The translations under genes were made by a program, and so were the position numbers. The notes beneath the pieces were generated by a model. That model had not been told where the DNA came from. It searched no databases and was given only the letters and a program-made list of their open reading frames with translations. Shown here piece by piece: positions 43,521 through 54,516 of a stretch of 64,000 nt of DNA (position 1 is the first letter of the stretch; each line of letters opens with the position of its first letter). This stretch comes from Eublepharis macularius (Eukaryota; Chordata; Lepidosauria; Squamata; Eublepharidae): the NCBI RefSeq assembly GCF_028583425.1, contig NC_072791.1:37207368-37271367 (forward strand). Reading direction: 5' to 3'.

Positions 43521-45874
43521 TCAAAGAACCACATGTGGCTCCTAAGAAAATGAGTATCACTGCAGTTACAGGCTAGTTCACACCATTTCCACACACACAC
43601 AAACACACACACACACATCCCTCTGCATATCGCATGGTGGAGCAGTAGGAACACGCATCCTTCCCCTCTACCACCCAACCTTTCCCTCCACAATGTCCCC
43701 ATTATGTCAAGTGAACCGAGCATTCCACCTCAACACACTGAACCCTGATTTGCACCCTCTCACCTCTCCCTCATTGCTCAAAGAATGACACAACATGAGG
43801 CTACTGCATAAACAACTTCCCCTCACATGCTAGGGAGGCTGCAGGCATCTATCACTTAGTATGAACTGGAACCATGGGCTTTTATCTAGTTGCCCTCCAT
43901 CTTGAGATGAGGGTTGTAGACTTTTTTTTTTCAGTTTTAGCTACTTGGTAATAGGTGTTCTAACCATTTTTTCCCTTGGGTTTAGGGAGGCATGCTTTGA
44001 CAATTTGACAGCTCCCATTCTGTGATACTTGGCAAGTGTCAAATGATAACTGACATGCATTGCGCACTGAAAGCTTTTTCCATCTCAGCCGCACAAAAAT
44101 TACTCCTTCTTTTCTAGTGCTCCGTCACATGCAGGCTACCTCACAGTTTTTGAACATTAAATGCAGCTCCTGTATAGTGTTCATTCCTCAAATTATCTTT
44201 AGGAGATTATTCTTCTTGAAAGATTATTCCTGACTTCACTCTCATTGCTTCAGGACCTTAAAAGACATGCATTAATGGTTCTTTAGGCACAGAGAAGTTG
44301 TCCCCAAAAAAACTTTAAATTCTGGCTATCGTGACATGACTCTATTACACCAGGGACTGAAGTATACCGAGCAATTTTGACATTGATGCAGGGGGAGGGG
44401 GAGACTGAGGTCCTTTTTAAAGATAGTAACCAAGGATAAGGGCAAATTACTGCTGAAATAGTGGAGGAAAAAAAACCTTTAATGTGTCACAATTTTCTTC
44501 TTAGTAACTAAATTATTTAAAATGTACACGCATAGTAGCTCTTAATGGTTGAGGGGGTTAACTTTTAGCCAATGAAGCTGCAATAATTTTGAATGAAAAT
44601 ACAATAGTCTCTCAGAGTGACCTTAATTTCCAACTCAATTTATAGCCTCATGAACGAATCCAAAATCTGCAAAATCTCCAAGCATTTGACAATTTTGTGG
44701 ACATTCCTCCTAAAAATCCTCTTTGCTAGGGGCTATCTTAGATGCAAAAAATCAAATATGAAGAAAGAGAATCTGGGGACACCTCACCCCCCTGAATCAA
44801 AGTAAGCATGGTCTCCTCTCCTAAAGGGTATCCACCTGCCCTGACTTTTATCTACCCACATTCATTAAAGAATGGTTTCAAAACTTCAGAACCTGATCCA
44901 GGGCTGCTGGCTAAGGGTGCCTGGCATAACCCTTGGGAGCAAATGTTTACTTAAAGTTTTGATTGATTGTTCTGGATTTGTATAGAAAACTGACTTTACT
45001 ACCAATTAAAGAACACCACCAAGGTAGGATGGGCTGGGAGCTGACTTCAAGCCCCAAAAGATTCCAGTTTAAATTGTACTACTCTGCTCAGCAACGTCTG
45101 AAACCTTCCTCCATCCTAAGGGTCCTTTCTCGGATGAAAATAGCTCTTCTGCCAGAGCCACCATTTACCAACAGATAACTAACTGTGGTGTGCATCTAAG
45201 GCCTGCAATATAGGGGGAAAAAATCTTCACTCACTTTTATACCTGATCAGAAATTCATGGAAGCAGATGGCATGGGAGTGGCAAGATTCACGCCTTGGCA
45301 GCACACTTCCGACAACAAAATTACTAAACGGTTAAAAGCACAAGGTGGTTAATTACCACATGGGGTATAGTTATCCATATGCATCTTACGAGACAGAAAA
45401 ATCCCATTAGACATTTTGCTCCTTTGTACTCAGTCTGGGCAAAAAAACAAGAGTGGAACGGATATGGAAGAATAAGAACTGGTTCGTGGGAATTAGCAGG
45501 TGAAAGATTAGAACTGTAACATGAAGCAGGTACTGACAGCCACTTGTGTCAATAAGCTGTACATACATTCTGGAGTTATTAGTATTTGATCCTAGTTTAA
45601 ACAGACAAGAAGACAAGGCACAATGAAAATTTGGAGATGTCAACTGATCAGTTTTGGTTGTGTCAAGATAATTCCCCTCTTTTCTCATGCTTCTCTGATG
45701 GCCATTACACAGTATCTACTGCAAATGATAAAGGAGGGAAAGATACAGCCAGTGCAAGTAAACATCAAATGAACCCTCACTCTACTATCTGTTCTGTTTT
45801 TCTGGGTTTAGCTTTTGACATAAATGTGTTATTTGACTACTTCTGACAGAGCCACACCACTCCAGCTTGGAAAG
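43521..45874. other. Intronic stretch, nothing recognised
   Basis: A CA run near 43,600-43,617. AT-rich. No supported gene or repeat. Confidence 0.5.
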
Positions 45875-45893
45875 CTGAACAATCTTCTGATGG

Positions 45894-46010
45894 TGCCTCA
45901 AAAGGGAGCTCTGACTTTTGAAAGCTTACACCCTGATCGTCTTGTTGGTCTCTAAGGTGCCACTCGACTCAGATCCTGCTGTTCTACTGCAGCCCAACAC
46001 AACTACCCAA
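45894..46010 (+). mobile_element. Retroelement-tail insertion with a 19-bp TSD
   Basis: It carries GAAAGCTTACACCCTGATCG, TTGTTGGTCTCTAAGGTGCC and CGACTCAGATCCTGCTGTTC, the same repeat as the inverted dimer at 20,562. Flanks CTGAACAATCTTCTGATGG (45,875-45,893) and CTGAACCATCTTTTGATGG (46,011-46,029) match at 17 of 19. The long TSD implies target-primed reverse transcription. Confidence 0.65.
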
Positions 46011-46029
46011 CTGAACCATCTTTTGATGG

Positions 46030-46375
46030 GACATGCCTTGTGAATATCCTAAGAAATTCTAGACCCAGGTCCGATGGTTGTAAAGAGAAATTCTCTTAAT
46101 TCCTCTTCACCCAGTTTCTCCCTGAAATCCAACAGTCTTTTTCTTTTTCTCTTTTTAGGAATTTGGAGACTCCCAAGGATACCAGTTGGTGGCCTGGCAT
46201 CCCTATTTATGAGCAAGTGTTTGATCCCATAAACAGAAATCTCTCCTTATCAGAGAAGCCATTAGAAAAAAAGGTGTCAAATGCTCTAATCCAAAAATAT
46301 GGATCAAGAAGCATAATTGGCAATTATAGAGCCTTTGAAAAATGAAGACTATGGGAGAAATAAATTCACTTTATT
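46030..46375. other. Intronic stretch, nothing recognised
   Basis: No supported feature. Confidence 0.45.
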
Positions 46376-46655
46376 GTAGGGTTACCATATGTTCCATGGG
46401 TGCAGGAGTTCTCTCATCCCCATTGCCCAACAGCACTCCAGCAGCTGGTGTGAGAAAAATAAAATAAAAATCACCATTGGGCTAGACCATAACATCACTT
46501 CCAGGAAAAACCTTAAGGTTCTTGGCCAAGTCACATGACATCACTTCTGGGGTTCCCCCCCCCAGAAGTGATGTAAAGCCATCTCTCAACTATGTCCCTG
46601 CCTCCCCTTCCCACATCAATTCCTGTCACTTGCCAGTCACTGGCTAACCTCCCTA
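46376..46655 (+). mobile_element. 'ATGACATCA' hAT-like element, right end eroded
   Basis: Starts TAGGGTTACCATATGTTCC and contains CATAACATCACTTCCAGGAA and CATGACATCACTTCTGGGGT, followed by AGAAGTGATGTAAAG: a broken form of the family palindrome separated by a C9 run. Confidence 0.6.
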
Positions 46656-47063
46656 CTTTAGTGGTTTTGCAGATGGATTGGTGTGAAGTTTAATGCTCTT
46701 TACAGTCCAGGTCTTCAATATCCCAGACCCAGAGTACACCTTTTCCTATGTGTATCTCTTCATGACTCTACATTAGCAAATGCAGCTGTGCTTCATACTC
46801 CACCCTTTGACATTGATATAAGGGAACAAAACTGGACGTTTGGGTTGTCCTGCTCACTCATGGAATTCCTTGCCAAGGGAGTAGAGATGGGCACGATCAG
46901 CATTACGATAGAAAAATACCCACGATAATGGCGTTTGCGCGATCGGGACCCAGCGGATCGGTGCCATCCACGGCGACCGATCCAGCGTTCGGGGGGGCTC
47001 TTCATCGGGGCTTGATTCGGGCCATCGGGATCTGATCAGAGATGCAAACAATCAGGCGCTAGT

Positions 47064-50026
47064 TTTTTTTAAAAAAAAAGTTTTTTATTGGATTAGAAAT
47101 ATTTTAATGTCCATTACAATCAATTTCCTTTAAAAAAATTCCAATTCTAACCCCCTCCCTTCCCCCCCTTTTGTTGACTTCCAACAGTTTTCCAACCCCT
47201 TATCTATTTTCCCCTACTCATTTCAAACTTATTTTACCTATTAAACATATACTTTCACTCTCTTCTAAGCTTACCTATTATATCACAATGCTGTCTCATT
47301 TCCCTTTCCATTTAACTTAACAACTAGATAATACATTTCTGGCATATATTCTTCAATAATCATTTTGGTAACCTGTACTCTATCTTACTCATTCTGATCT
47401 CCTCTATATTGAACAAACAATTTATTCCTCATTATACATAACTTTAAGTACATTATAAACATTGCATACCTTCAATATAGGTCAATCAATTTAACCCATA
47501 CTCCATATATTACTTTTTGTTTTATACTTTAAGCATAAGTCAATCAATTTGACCCATATTCTGTATATTACTATATATTTTCCCCTACTTTCTTGTATTC
47601 ATTCATTTTGATTATACAGTTTCTCCATTATACCATTATCTGCCAGCAATGAGATTAATCAGTTTCTATCCCTAATAGTCAAATAAAATAATTGCTTAGA
47701 TATTTTTCAACTCTCCCCCCCGGTATAGTCACTTCTCTCTTCTTTTGTTATATTTCAGTAATTTTCAAACTGCCACAGTTCTCCTCCCACCTCCCATTTT
47801 TTCACCAAGTATTGTTTCAGCTTCTCCCAGTCCGTGTTAAACTGTCCTGGATCAAGGTCTCTCAATCTTCTTGTCATTTTGTCCATCTCCGCCATGTACA
47901 GCAGTTTATAAATCCAGTCCTCGATGGTTGGCACTTCTTGTACTTTCCACTTCTGCGCGTACAAAAGTCTAGCCGCTGCCGTCATGTAAAATAGCAATGT
48001 CCTGTATTGTGCTGGAATATCCTCCATTCCCAAGTTCAGTAGCAGGAGTTCTGGGTTCTTATTAACTTGAAATTGTAAAATCTCACTTATTACTCTTATT
48101 ATTTCCCCCCAGTACTGCCTAGCTACCTCACAAGTCCAGCACATGTGATACAAAGATCCCTCATGTTTTTTACATTTCCAGCACTTGTTAGACATATTTA
48201 AGTTCCCTAGCGCAATTTTCTTTGGTGTCAAATACCAACGATAAATCATTTTATAGACATTCTCTTTAATGTTAGTGCATGTCGTAATCTTCAACGTATT
48301 TTTCCACAAGTATTCCCACACCTCCATTGTTATTTCTTTATTAAAGTTTATAGCCCACTTCACCATCTGCACTTTAACTGTCTCATCTTCAGCATACCAT
48401 TTTAACAACACCTTATAGACCTTAGAGATTTCCTTTTTATCTTCTTGTAGAATTACTTCCTCTAGTTCTGAGTTCTCTACTCTTATCCCTCCCTTTGCAC
48501 AATCCGAGTTGTAAAGGTCTCTAATCTGTCTATATTGAAACCAATCATAATTTGAAGACAACTCTTCTTGCGTTTTTATTCTTAACTTGGAAAGGTCTGT
48601 TCGTGTTATTTCCTTATATGTTAAACATCGTTGTTCATTGTCAACAGTTCTCGGGTCTATTACTTCATAAGGAACCACCCAAGAGGGAGTTCCTTCTTGC
48701 AGGTAGCTTCTGTACTTCTTCCAAATTGTGAAGAGGCTTCTACGGATATAATGGTGCAAAAACATAGAGTCTGCTTTTACTTTTTCATACCACAAATATG
48801 CATGCCATCCAAATATTTTTTTATATCCCTCTAAGGCCAGTAGTTTACGATTTTTCAGAGTCATCCAATCTTTCAGCCACACCAAGCAGATTGCATCATA
48901 GTAAAGTCTTAGATTGCGCAGTTGCATTCCACCTCTCTCTTTTGCATCCTTTAATACTTTCATTTTCACCCTAGGCTTCCTGCCTGCCCAAACAAAATCC
49001 GATATTTTCCTCTGCCATTTTTTGAATTGTTTAGAGTCCCGGATAATTGGTATTGTTTGTAACAAAAACATCACTCTTGGCAGCACATTCATCTTAACTA
49101 CTGCAATTCTTCCCAACCATGACAAATTCAATCTATTCCATTTAATCAAATCTTGCTCTATTTGAGTCCACAATTTCTCATAGTTATTCTTGAATAGATC
49201 TATATTTTTTGCAGTCAGTTCAATTCCCAAATATTTCACCTTACTTGTTACTTCACAGTCTGTAATTTCCGTTAATAACTGTTGTTTTTGTTTAGTCATA
49301 TTTTTACATAATATCTTTGATTTCTTTTTGTTTACATAGAAACCTGCCAGATCTCCAAATTCTTTAATTTTTTCTATTACCTTAAGCATGTTTTCAATTG
49401 GATCTTCCACAATTAACATTATATCATCTGCAAATGCTCTGACCTTATAGGAAAAGTCTTTTATTTTTATTCCACGAATCGTATTGTCTTCTCGAATCTG
49501 TATCATCAAAATTTCCAAGACTAAAATGAACAACAGTGGAGACAACGGGCAACCTTGTCTTGTACCTTTGCCAATAGTCAGTTTTTTAGTCAGCTCGTCA
49601 TTCACCACAATTGCTGCACTCTGGTCTCTGTAAATTTCTTTCACTGCTCTTATGAATCTTTCCCCCATTTGTAGCTGTTCCATGGTGGCAAACATAAAGT
49701 CCCAGTTCAAATTGTCAAATGCTTTCTCAGCATCCACAAAGAAGAAACCAACCTCCTTATCACAACGCTTGTCGTAATATTCAATAGCATTTATAACTGT
49801 CCTTAGATTGTCTCTGATTTGCCTATTCGGTAAAAAACCAGCTTGTTCTTCTCCAATAACTTCGGATAACCATCCCTTTACTCTTTCTGCCAGGATCTTC
49901 GCAAAGATCTTGTAGTCATTGTTAAGTAAGGAAATTGGCCTATAGTTTTTAACATTAGTCAAGTCTTGTCCTTCTTTGGGGATCAATGATATATTAGCTT
50001 CACTCCAAGTATCTGGAGTTCTTTGG
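47064..50026 (-). mobile_element. 5'-truncated L1 retrotransposon with a 12-bp TSD
   Basis: TCAGGCGCTAGT flanks both ends (47,052-47,063 and 50,027-50,038). The plus-strand T/A run at 47,063-47,086 is the poly(A) end, so the element lies on the minus strand. ORF2 is retained from just before the reverse transcriptase to the stop at 47,755, followed by about 690 bp of 3' UTR. ORF1 and the endonuclease are missing through 5' truncation, the usual L1 outcome. The open reading frame and perfect TSD indicate a young insertion. Confidence 0.93.
47755..50026 (-). pseudogene. L1 ORF2 fragment (reverse transcriptase to C-terminal Cys domain)
   Basis: About 756 codons are open. Visible blocks: EANISLIPKEGQDLTNVKNY and RPISLLNNDYKIFAKILA (RT start), IGEEQAGFLPNRQIRDNL, FVDAEKAFDNLNW, GTRQGCPLSPLLFILVLEIL, the catalytic AFADDIMLIVED, then YLGIELT and the long thumb. 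The C-terminal Cys/His motif CWKCKKHEGSLYHMCWTC is near the end. It lacks the N-terminal endonuclease and a start codon of its own. The frame happens to continue upstream into the hAT host DNA to 50,313, which gives a false 852-codon ORF whose first ~96 residues are not L1. Not expected to retrotranspose by itself. Confidence 0.92.
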
Positions 50027-50826
50027 TCAGGCGCTAGTAATCTATTCCCGGGGCAATGGAGCCAGGGGAATGCCTGAGCTGTGTTTGCCCTCCTTCTGTC
50101 GCCCTGGAAACCCAAATGGAAGCCCAGCTTACCTTGATCAGCAGGGCTTCCTTCCAACCACGGAGCAGCAACACACTCACCACCAGTTGGGAGAAGAGAC
50201 CCAGGGGAGGGAGGGGGAAGGGGGTGTTCTGTAGCCATGGGCACTCCAAACGTTTTTTTGCTTTTTAAAAAATGGGGCTTTGTAGGAGGAATGGCTGTTT
50301 TTCTGTCTGTCACTCTCTGTTTTTAACCTGCTTTTAAAATACTGTATTTTGTGGGAAAACCTCATTCATAGCTCTGTGCGTGTGTTTAAAATATGCTTTT
50401 GGAAGACTGGCTGCTTGCTTTTAAAATTGGGTGGGGAGGAATAGAGGATTCTGTCCCTGCTTTTTTTTAAAAGCTGGCTGAAACATGTTGACAGGGTGTG
50501 TCTCTCTATTTGGAGAGGCAGTGACGGGTTAAACCCCCCCCCTCTGCTCTAAGTGTGTGTGTGTGTGAACGTCCCCTCCCTGAGGGGAGGCGGCTCGTCG
50601 CTGCCTCCCCGTGCCCGCCGGGTCCGGCGGTCGCCGCCACCACCCACCTTCCCACATAGCTGGGAACAGCAGGGCACCCCTCCGCTTTGGCCTCCCCGAT
50701 CTGATCCACAGATTGGAAATGGGAGATGATCAGTGTGGATCAGTGATTTGGGGTCGTCGCTGGCGCGGATCCACGATCAGCTTGATCGGTAATTTTTTTT
50801 GGATCGTGCCCACCTCTACAAGGGAG

Positions 50827-51570
50827 CTCCAGTTTTCCATCTTTACCAATTTTACTGTTTTCTCATGCTGGCTAATATCAAATTGTCCTGCATTCAAATT
50901 TAATTTCTCTTGCCACTGTGCTCTTTTAGTATTCTGTAGGGTTTGTTGAATCTAAACTGTGTTTTATTTTACTTTTAGTACTCTGCTTTTTTCTATATAC
51001 AATTCTTTGTGGTTTTACAAATGGTTGTGGTTTCAAAGCTTCTAGGTAGATGTGAAATCCTTATTTTCAAGATCATCTCCGGTGTGGGGTGGTTTGAACA
51101 TAACATTAAGATCTTCTGTAATTCTCTCCACATAGCCAAAGATCAGTTTTGGTCAGATACTCCTGCAGGCAAAAAAAGACCCTTTCACATCACAGTGAGG
51201 GCCTCTTTCAGCAAGATCAGCAGTGGGAGGAAAGTTGGAGGTTCCAACTAGGCAGCAGAATCAGTAATTCATGACCAAAACATCAAAGACAGATGGAACA
51301 ACATCTGGTAGTTGGTTGGCCAGGATAGAGATACTGCTGGTGAGAGCCAGTAAACACATTTTTTGACAGAGGTGCCAGTCAGGAGTGTCTTTCCCTAGTT
51401 AAACAGACTCCAAGTCTCCACTGTCAAATTTCCACTGGGCTGGTTTCTAAATGCCCGAGCCAGCAGGTTCTTCAGATAAATGTATGGTAGTCAGAAAAGG
51501 GAGCAACAGGGACACTGCCAGCTCTCCCACCTCACTGCTTCCATTTTGTCATATGAAAATGACCAGTGAG
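50827..51570. other. Intronic stretch, nothing recognised
   Basis: No supported gene or repeat. Confidence 0.5.
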
Positions 51571-51690
51571 AGCCCATGCAGTGTAGTGGCTGTCAGACTC
51601 TTACTCATTCAAATCTAGTCATTCTCTCTTAACCCAACCTACATCAAAGTTTGTTGGGAGGATAAAATAGAGGAATGAAGATAAATGTAT
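51571..51690 (+). repeat. tRNA-derived SINE fragment
   Basis: AGCCCATGCAGTGTAGTGGC head, TCTCTTAACCCAACCTACAT, TTTGTTGGGAGGATAAAATA, AGGAATGAAGATAAATGTAT. Diverged and shortened. Confidence 0.6.
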
Positions 51691-54362
51691 GAGCTTCTTA
51701 GAGGAAGGGATGCTAAAAATCTGTTACATACATAATGCCAGGGGGTGGATGGGTTTCTTTCCCCCTGCAATAGTAAGTACCCCCTCCCCTCTCTTCCAAT
51801 TTCTGTTTTTTGCCCCCCGCTTACACCTTATTCCACTTGTAGCAATGGAAATTCCACTGACCAGGCACCAGGGATCACTGAAACTAGGACTGATGTAAAA
51901 CTTTACGATGACGTTTCTCAAATCCTTTCCAGTCAACCTTCCACCAGGAAATTACTGTGTTATTTGCTCAATATAAGCTTTGCATACTATTAACATAGTG
52001 TAATGATCAGACCTCTTGCCTTAAGCAGTTTTCACCTAGTCCGGGCAGTTTTATTTATAAAAAAATCTAGTTAGTGTGGGTGCATGATCAAATTCTTTCT
52101 TTGCAAACTGAATCAATGAACTGCATTCCCACCACCACTGCGTCTCCTGAGAGACATACTTTATTCTAAGCATCAGCTAATGCTAGCCCATGCCTCTCTG
52201 ATAATTATCTTCAGAGTTTTCAAACACCTGGGAAAATGCTGCTTCCTAGGTGCCAATGAAGCAGAAAACCATCTTGTATACAAGAGGGAGAAAAATACAC
52301 TTCTTCCGATTCAAGGCAAATATTGTAGACATTTTATAAGATTCATTTTGCGTGTTACCTCTGGTGAGGGAATTCTACAAGGGAATAGAACGTCAATATA
52401 GCAGCCTGAGGTAGTTATTATTGATAACCAAACTGTTTTGTTAGAGACAGAAGAATGCTGGAAAATAATTTTCCTAATAATAACAATAAAAGCCTCCATG
52501 TTCTTTTCTAAAATTAATTCTGGCAGTGTACTCTTTGGTATTCACTTTCCATTTTTGTCATTCCTCATGTCGTTCCTATGTCAGCTTCAGCTGCTCCATT
52601 TTCCCAATGACATTAATCTTTTCAGAAGGTGAATTTCAAAGTTGCATATTCACATAACCATGGAAAGCAAATATTATACTTGCAGACAAACTACTAGCAT
52701 GTGAGACGCTTGGTATCTTAGTTAGGCAAACGAGCAAATCAAAACAGACTACCAAACAAATCACAGTTAATGGATATTCTTTACAGCCAGAGAATTGTTC
52801 AGCGTCAATCTGGACTTCAGCCATCGATTTTGGGGGGACAAATTAATGCTGAATAATCAATACCTTTAGGCCTTGATAATTCACCTGCCGTTCTTGTTCA
52901 TTCTCATCATTATATTCTAACAAGTCCATTTGGAGAAAATGTAATAGGCTTGCCCTTTAGTTCCCCTTCTCACACCATTTCCACTATAACATTCTTTCTT
53001 CTAACATTTTAGGGGATTACAGTGTATTGATCTAGATAATTTGCAAAGTACATAATATATTACGTTTGCCCATCTTTCCTGAGTGAAAACTCAATAGGAG
53101 CCTACAGAATGTTGTGCAAACAGCTACTGGGCTAAGACGTCACAATAATACACTCGGGAAGAACAGGAGATAAATACAAACTAACAGCCAAGCTTGCAGA
53201 GCTGAAGGTAAGCATTAAGTAAATATGACCGATCATCACTCTAGCTGCCCCACTTGGCCCTCCAGTGAAATATTTACAGTAACACTATCCCACCCATCCT
53301 CTGTACAACAGCAGGTAAAATGAAGCGAAGCGCCTTCAACAGCATCCTCCATTAAACTATGTGGCCAGCTTGTCCCAGATATCTTGCTGCAAGAGTAATG
53401 AAAGCAAACATGATAGAGTATCCTTCGTTGGCTTGTGTTCAACAAGGCAGGGCGTAAGATTAAAAGAAAGTCCTTAGCACATTCTTATAATGTATGATTT
53501 GGCCATCACCGTCTAAACAGGGCAATTTCACTGTTTCATTTCCCTCTGTTTTAGTTTTTGGATCGGATTAAAAAAACTGAAGTAGAAAGTCCTCTTATTT
53601 GCATGTGAACCCTACCTTGTATTGTTTTTCAAGTGACCAAGCTTGGGCATATCAGTATCAGATTTGCCTAAGTAAATACAGTATCCCTTTGCATAGGCCA
53701 GTTTGGGATTTGGGCATTACAAATGCAAGCTAACTTTGCTCCCAGCATACACAATAACTAGGCAACTGTCACCGGAGAAACTGGTTAATTTTCTGGTTGA
53801 TTTGAGATTGAGCCATTAGCCAGGTGTTAGATGGGTAAGAGGATTTCATTTTGCAATGAACTGAAACTGGCACCTCTTGTCTCCTGGTGGGGACAGACAA
53901 AACCCTGAACCTCGGCCAAAGTGTCCAACTAATCCTCATGACAGTTATGTTTAATTAGAGCCGTGTTACAGAAAAGAGAAAATGACATCGCGACAATGTG
54001 CCTTTGCCATATGTTTCCTTGCCACAGTGAATGTGTACAGTTCTGTCACTGCTTTATCATCCAGCCAAACTTCTGCTAGCCCAGTCAGAATTTTATTGAT
54101 TGGCTGCTGAACATGGAAAATAAAAACGGACCGGAGGCTTTAGACTGGGAGCTTCTAGCATTTTTTTTCCAAAACTTACTTTACTAGGCAGTGAAGGGCT
54201 CAGTTCTGAGACGACAGCATGAAGGGAGGAAGTTTTTAGGCCTTCCCCTGACACTGTTTTCCAAATTACAGATGTTCTTGGGAGAGAGCTACTTGCTCCA
54301 TTTGCAAAAAACGCACATGTATTTCCCCCAGGCCACCATTTATAAGGAAAATGACGCAGGGG
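51691..54362. other. Long repeat-free block, candidate conserved non-coding DNA
   Basis: About 2.6 kb has no recognised transposon, which is unusual for this intron. No ORF has a recognisable domain. Regulatory function is possible but not shown. Confidence 0.3.
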
Positions 54363-54516
54363 TAGGATTGCCAAATCCATATTGGGAAATTCCTGGAGAT
54401 TTGGGGGTGGAGCCTGGGGAGGGAGCTGCAATGCCATATAGCCTATCCTCTGATGCTTCTATTTTCTCCAGGGAAACTGATCTTTGTAGTCCGGCCATCA
54501 ACAGTAATTCCAGAAG

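Larger units (their letters stand above)
46882..50818. mobile_element. hAT-like element (~1 kb) interrupted by an L1
   Basis: The 8-bp TSD CAAGGGAG is exact (46,874-46,881 and 50,819-50,826). Ends TAGAGATGGGCACGATC and GGATCGTGCCCACCTCTA are inverted repeats. The element's own DNA is 46,882-47,063 plus 50,039-50,818 and is rich in CpG and GATC. Removing the L1 leaves about 960 bp with no transposase ORF, so it is non-autonomous. Its right half shares CGCCCTGGAAACCC and GGGGGTGTTCTGTAGCCATG with the element at 61,249. Confidence 0.88.
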
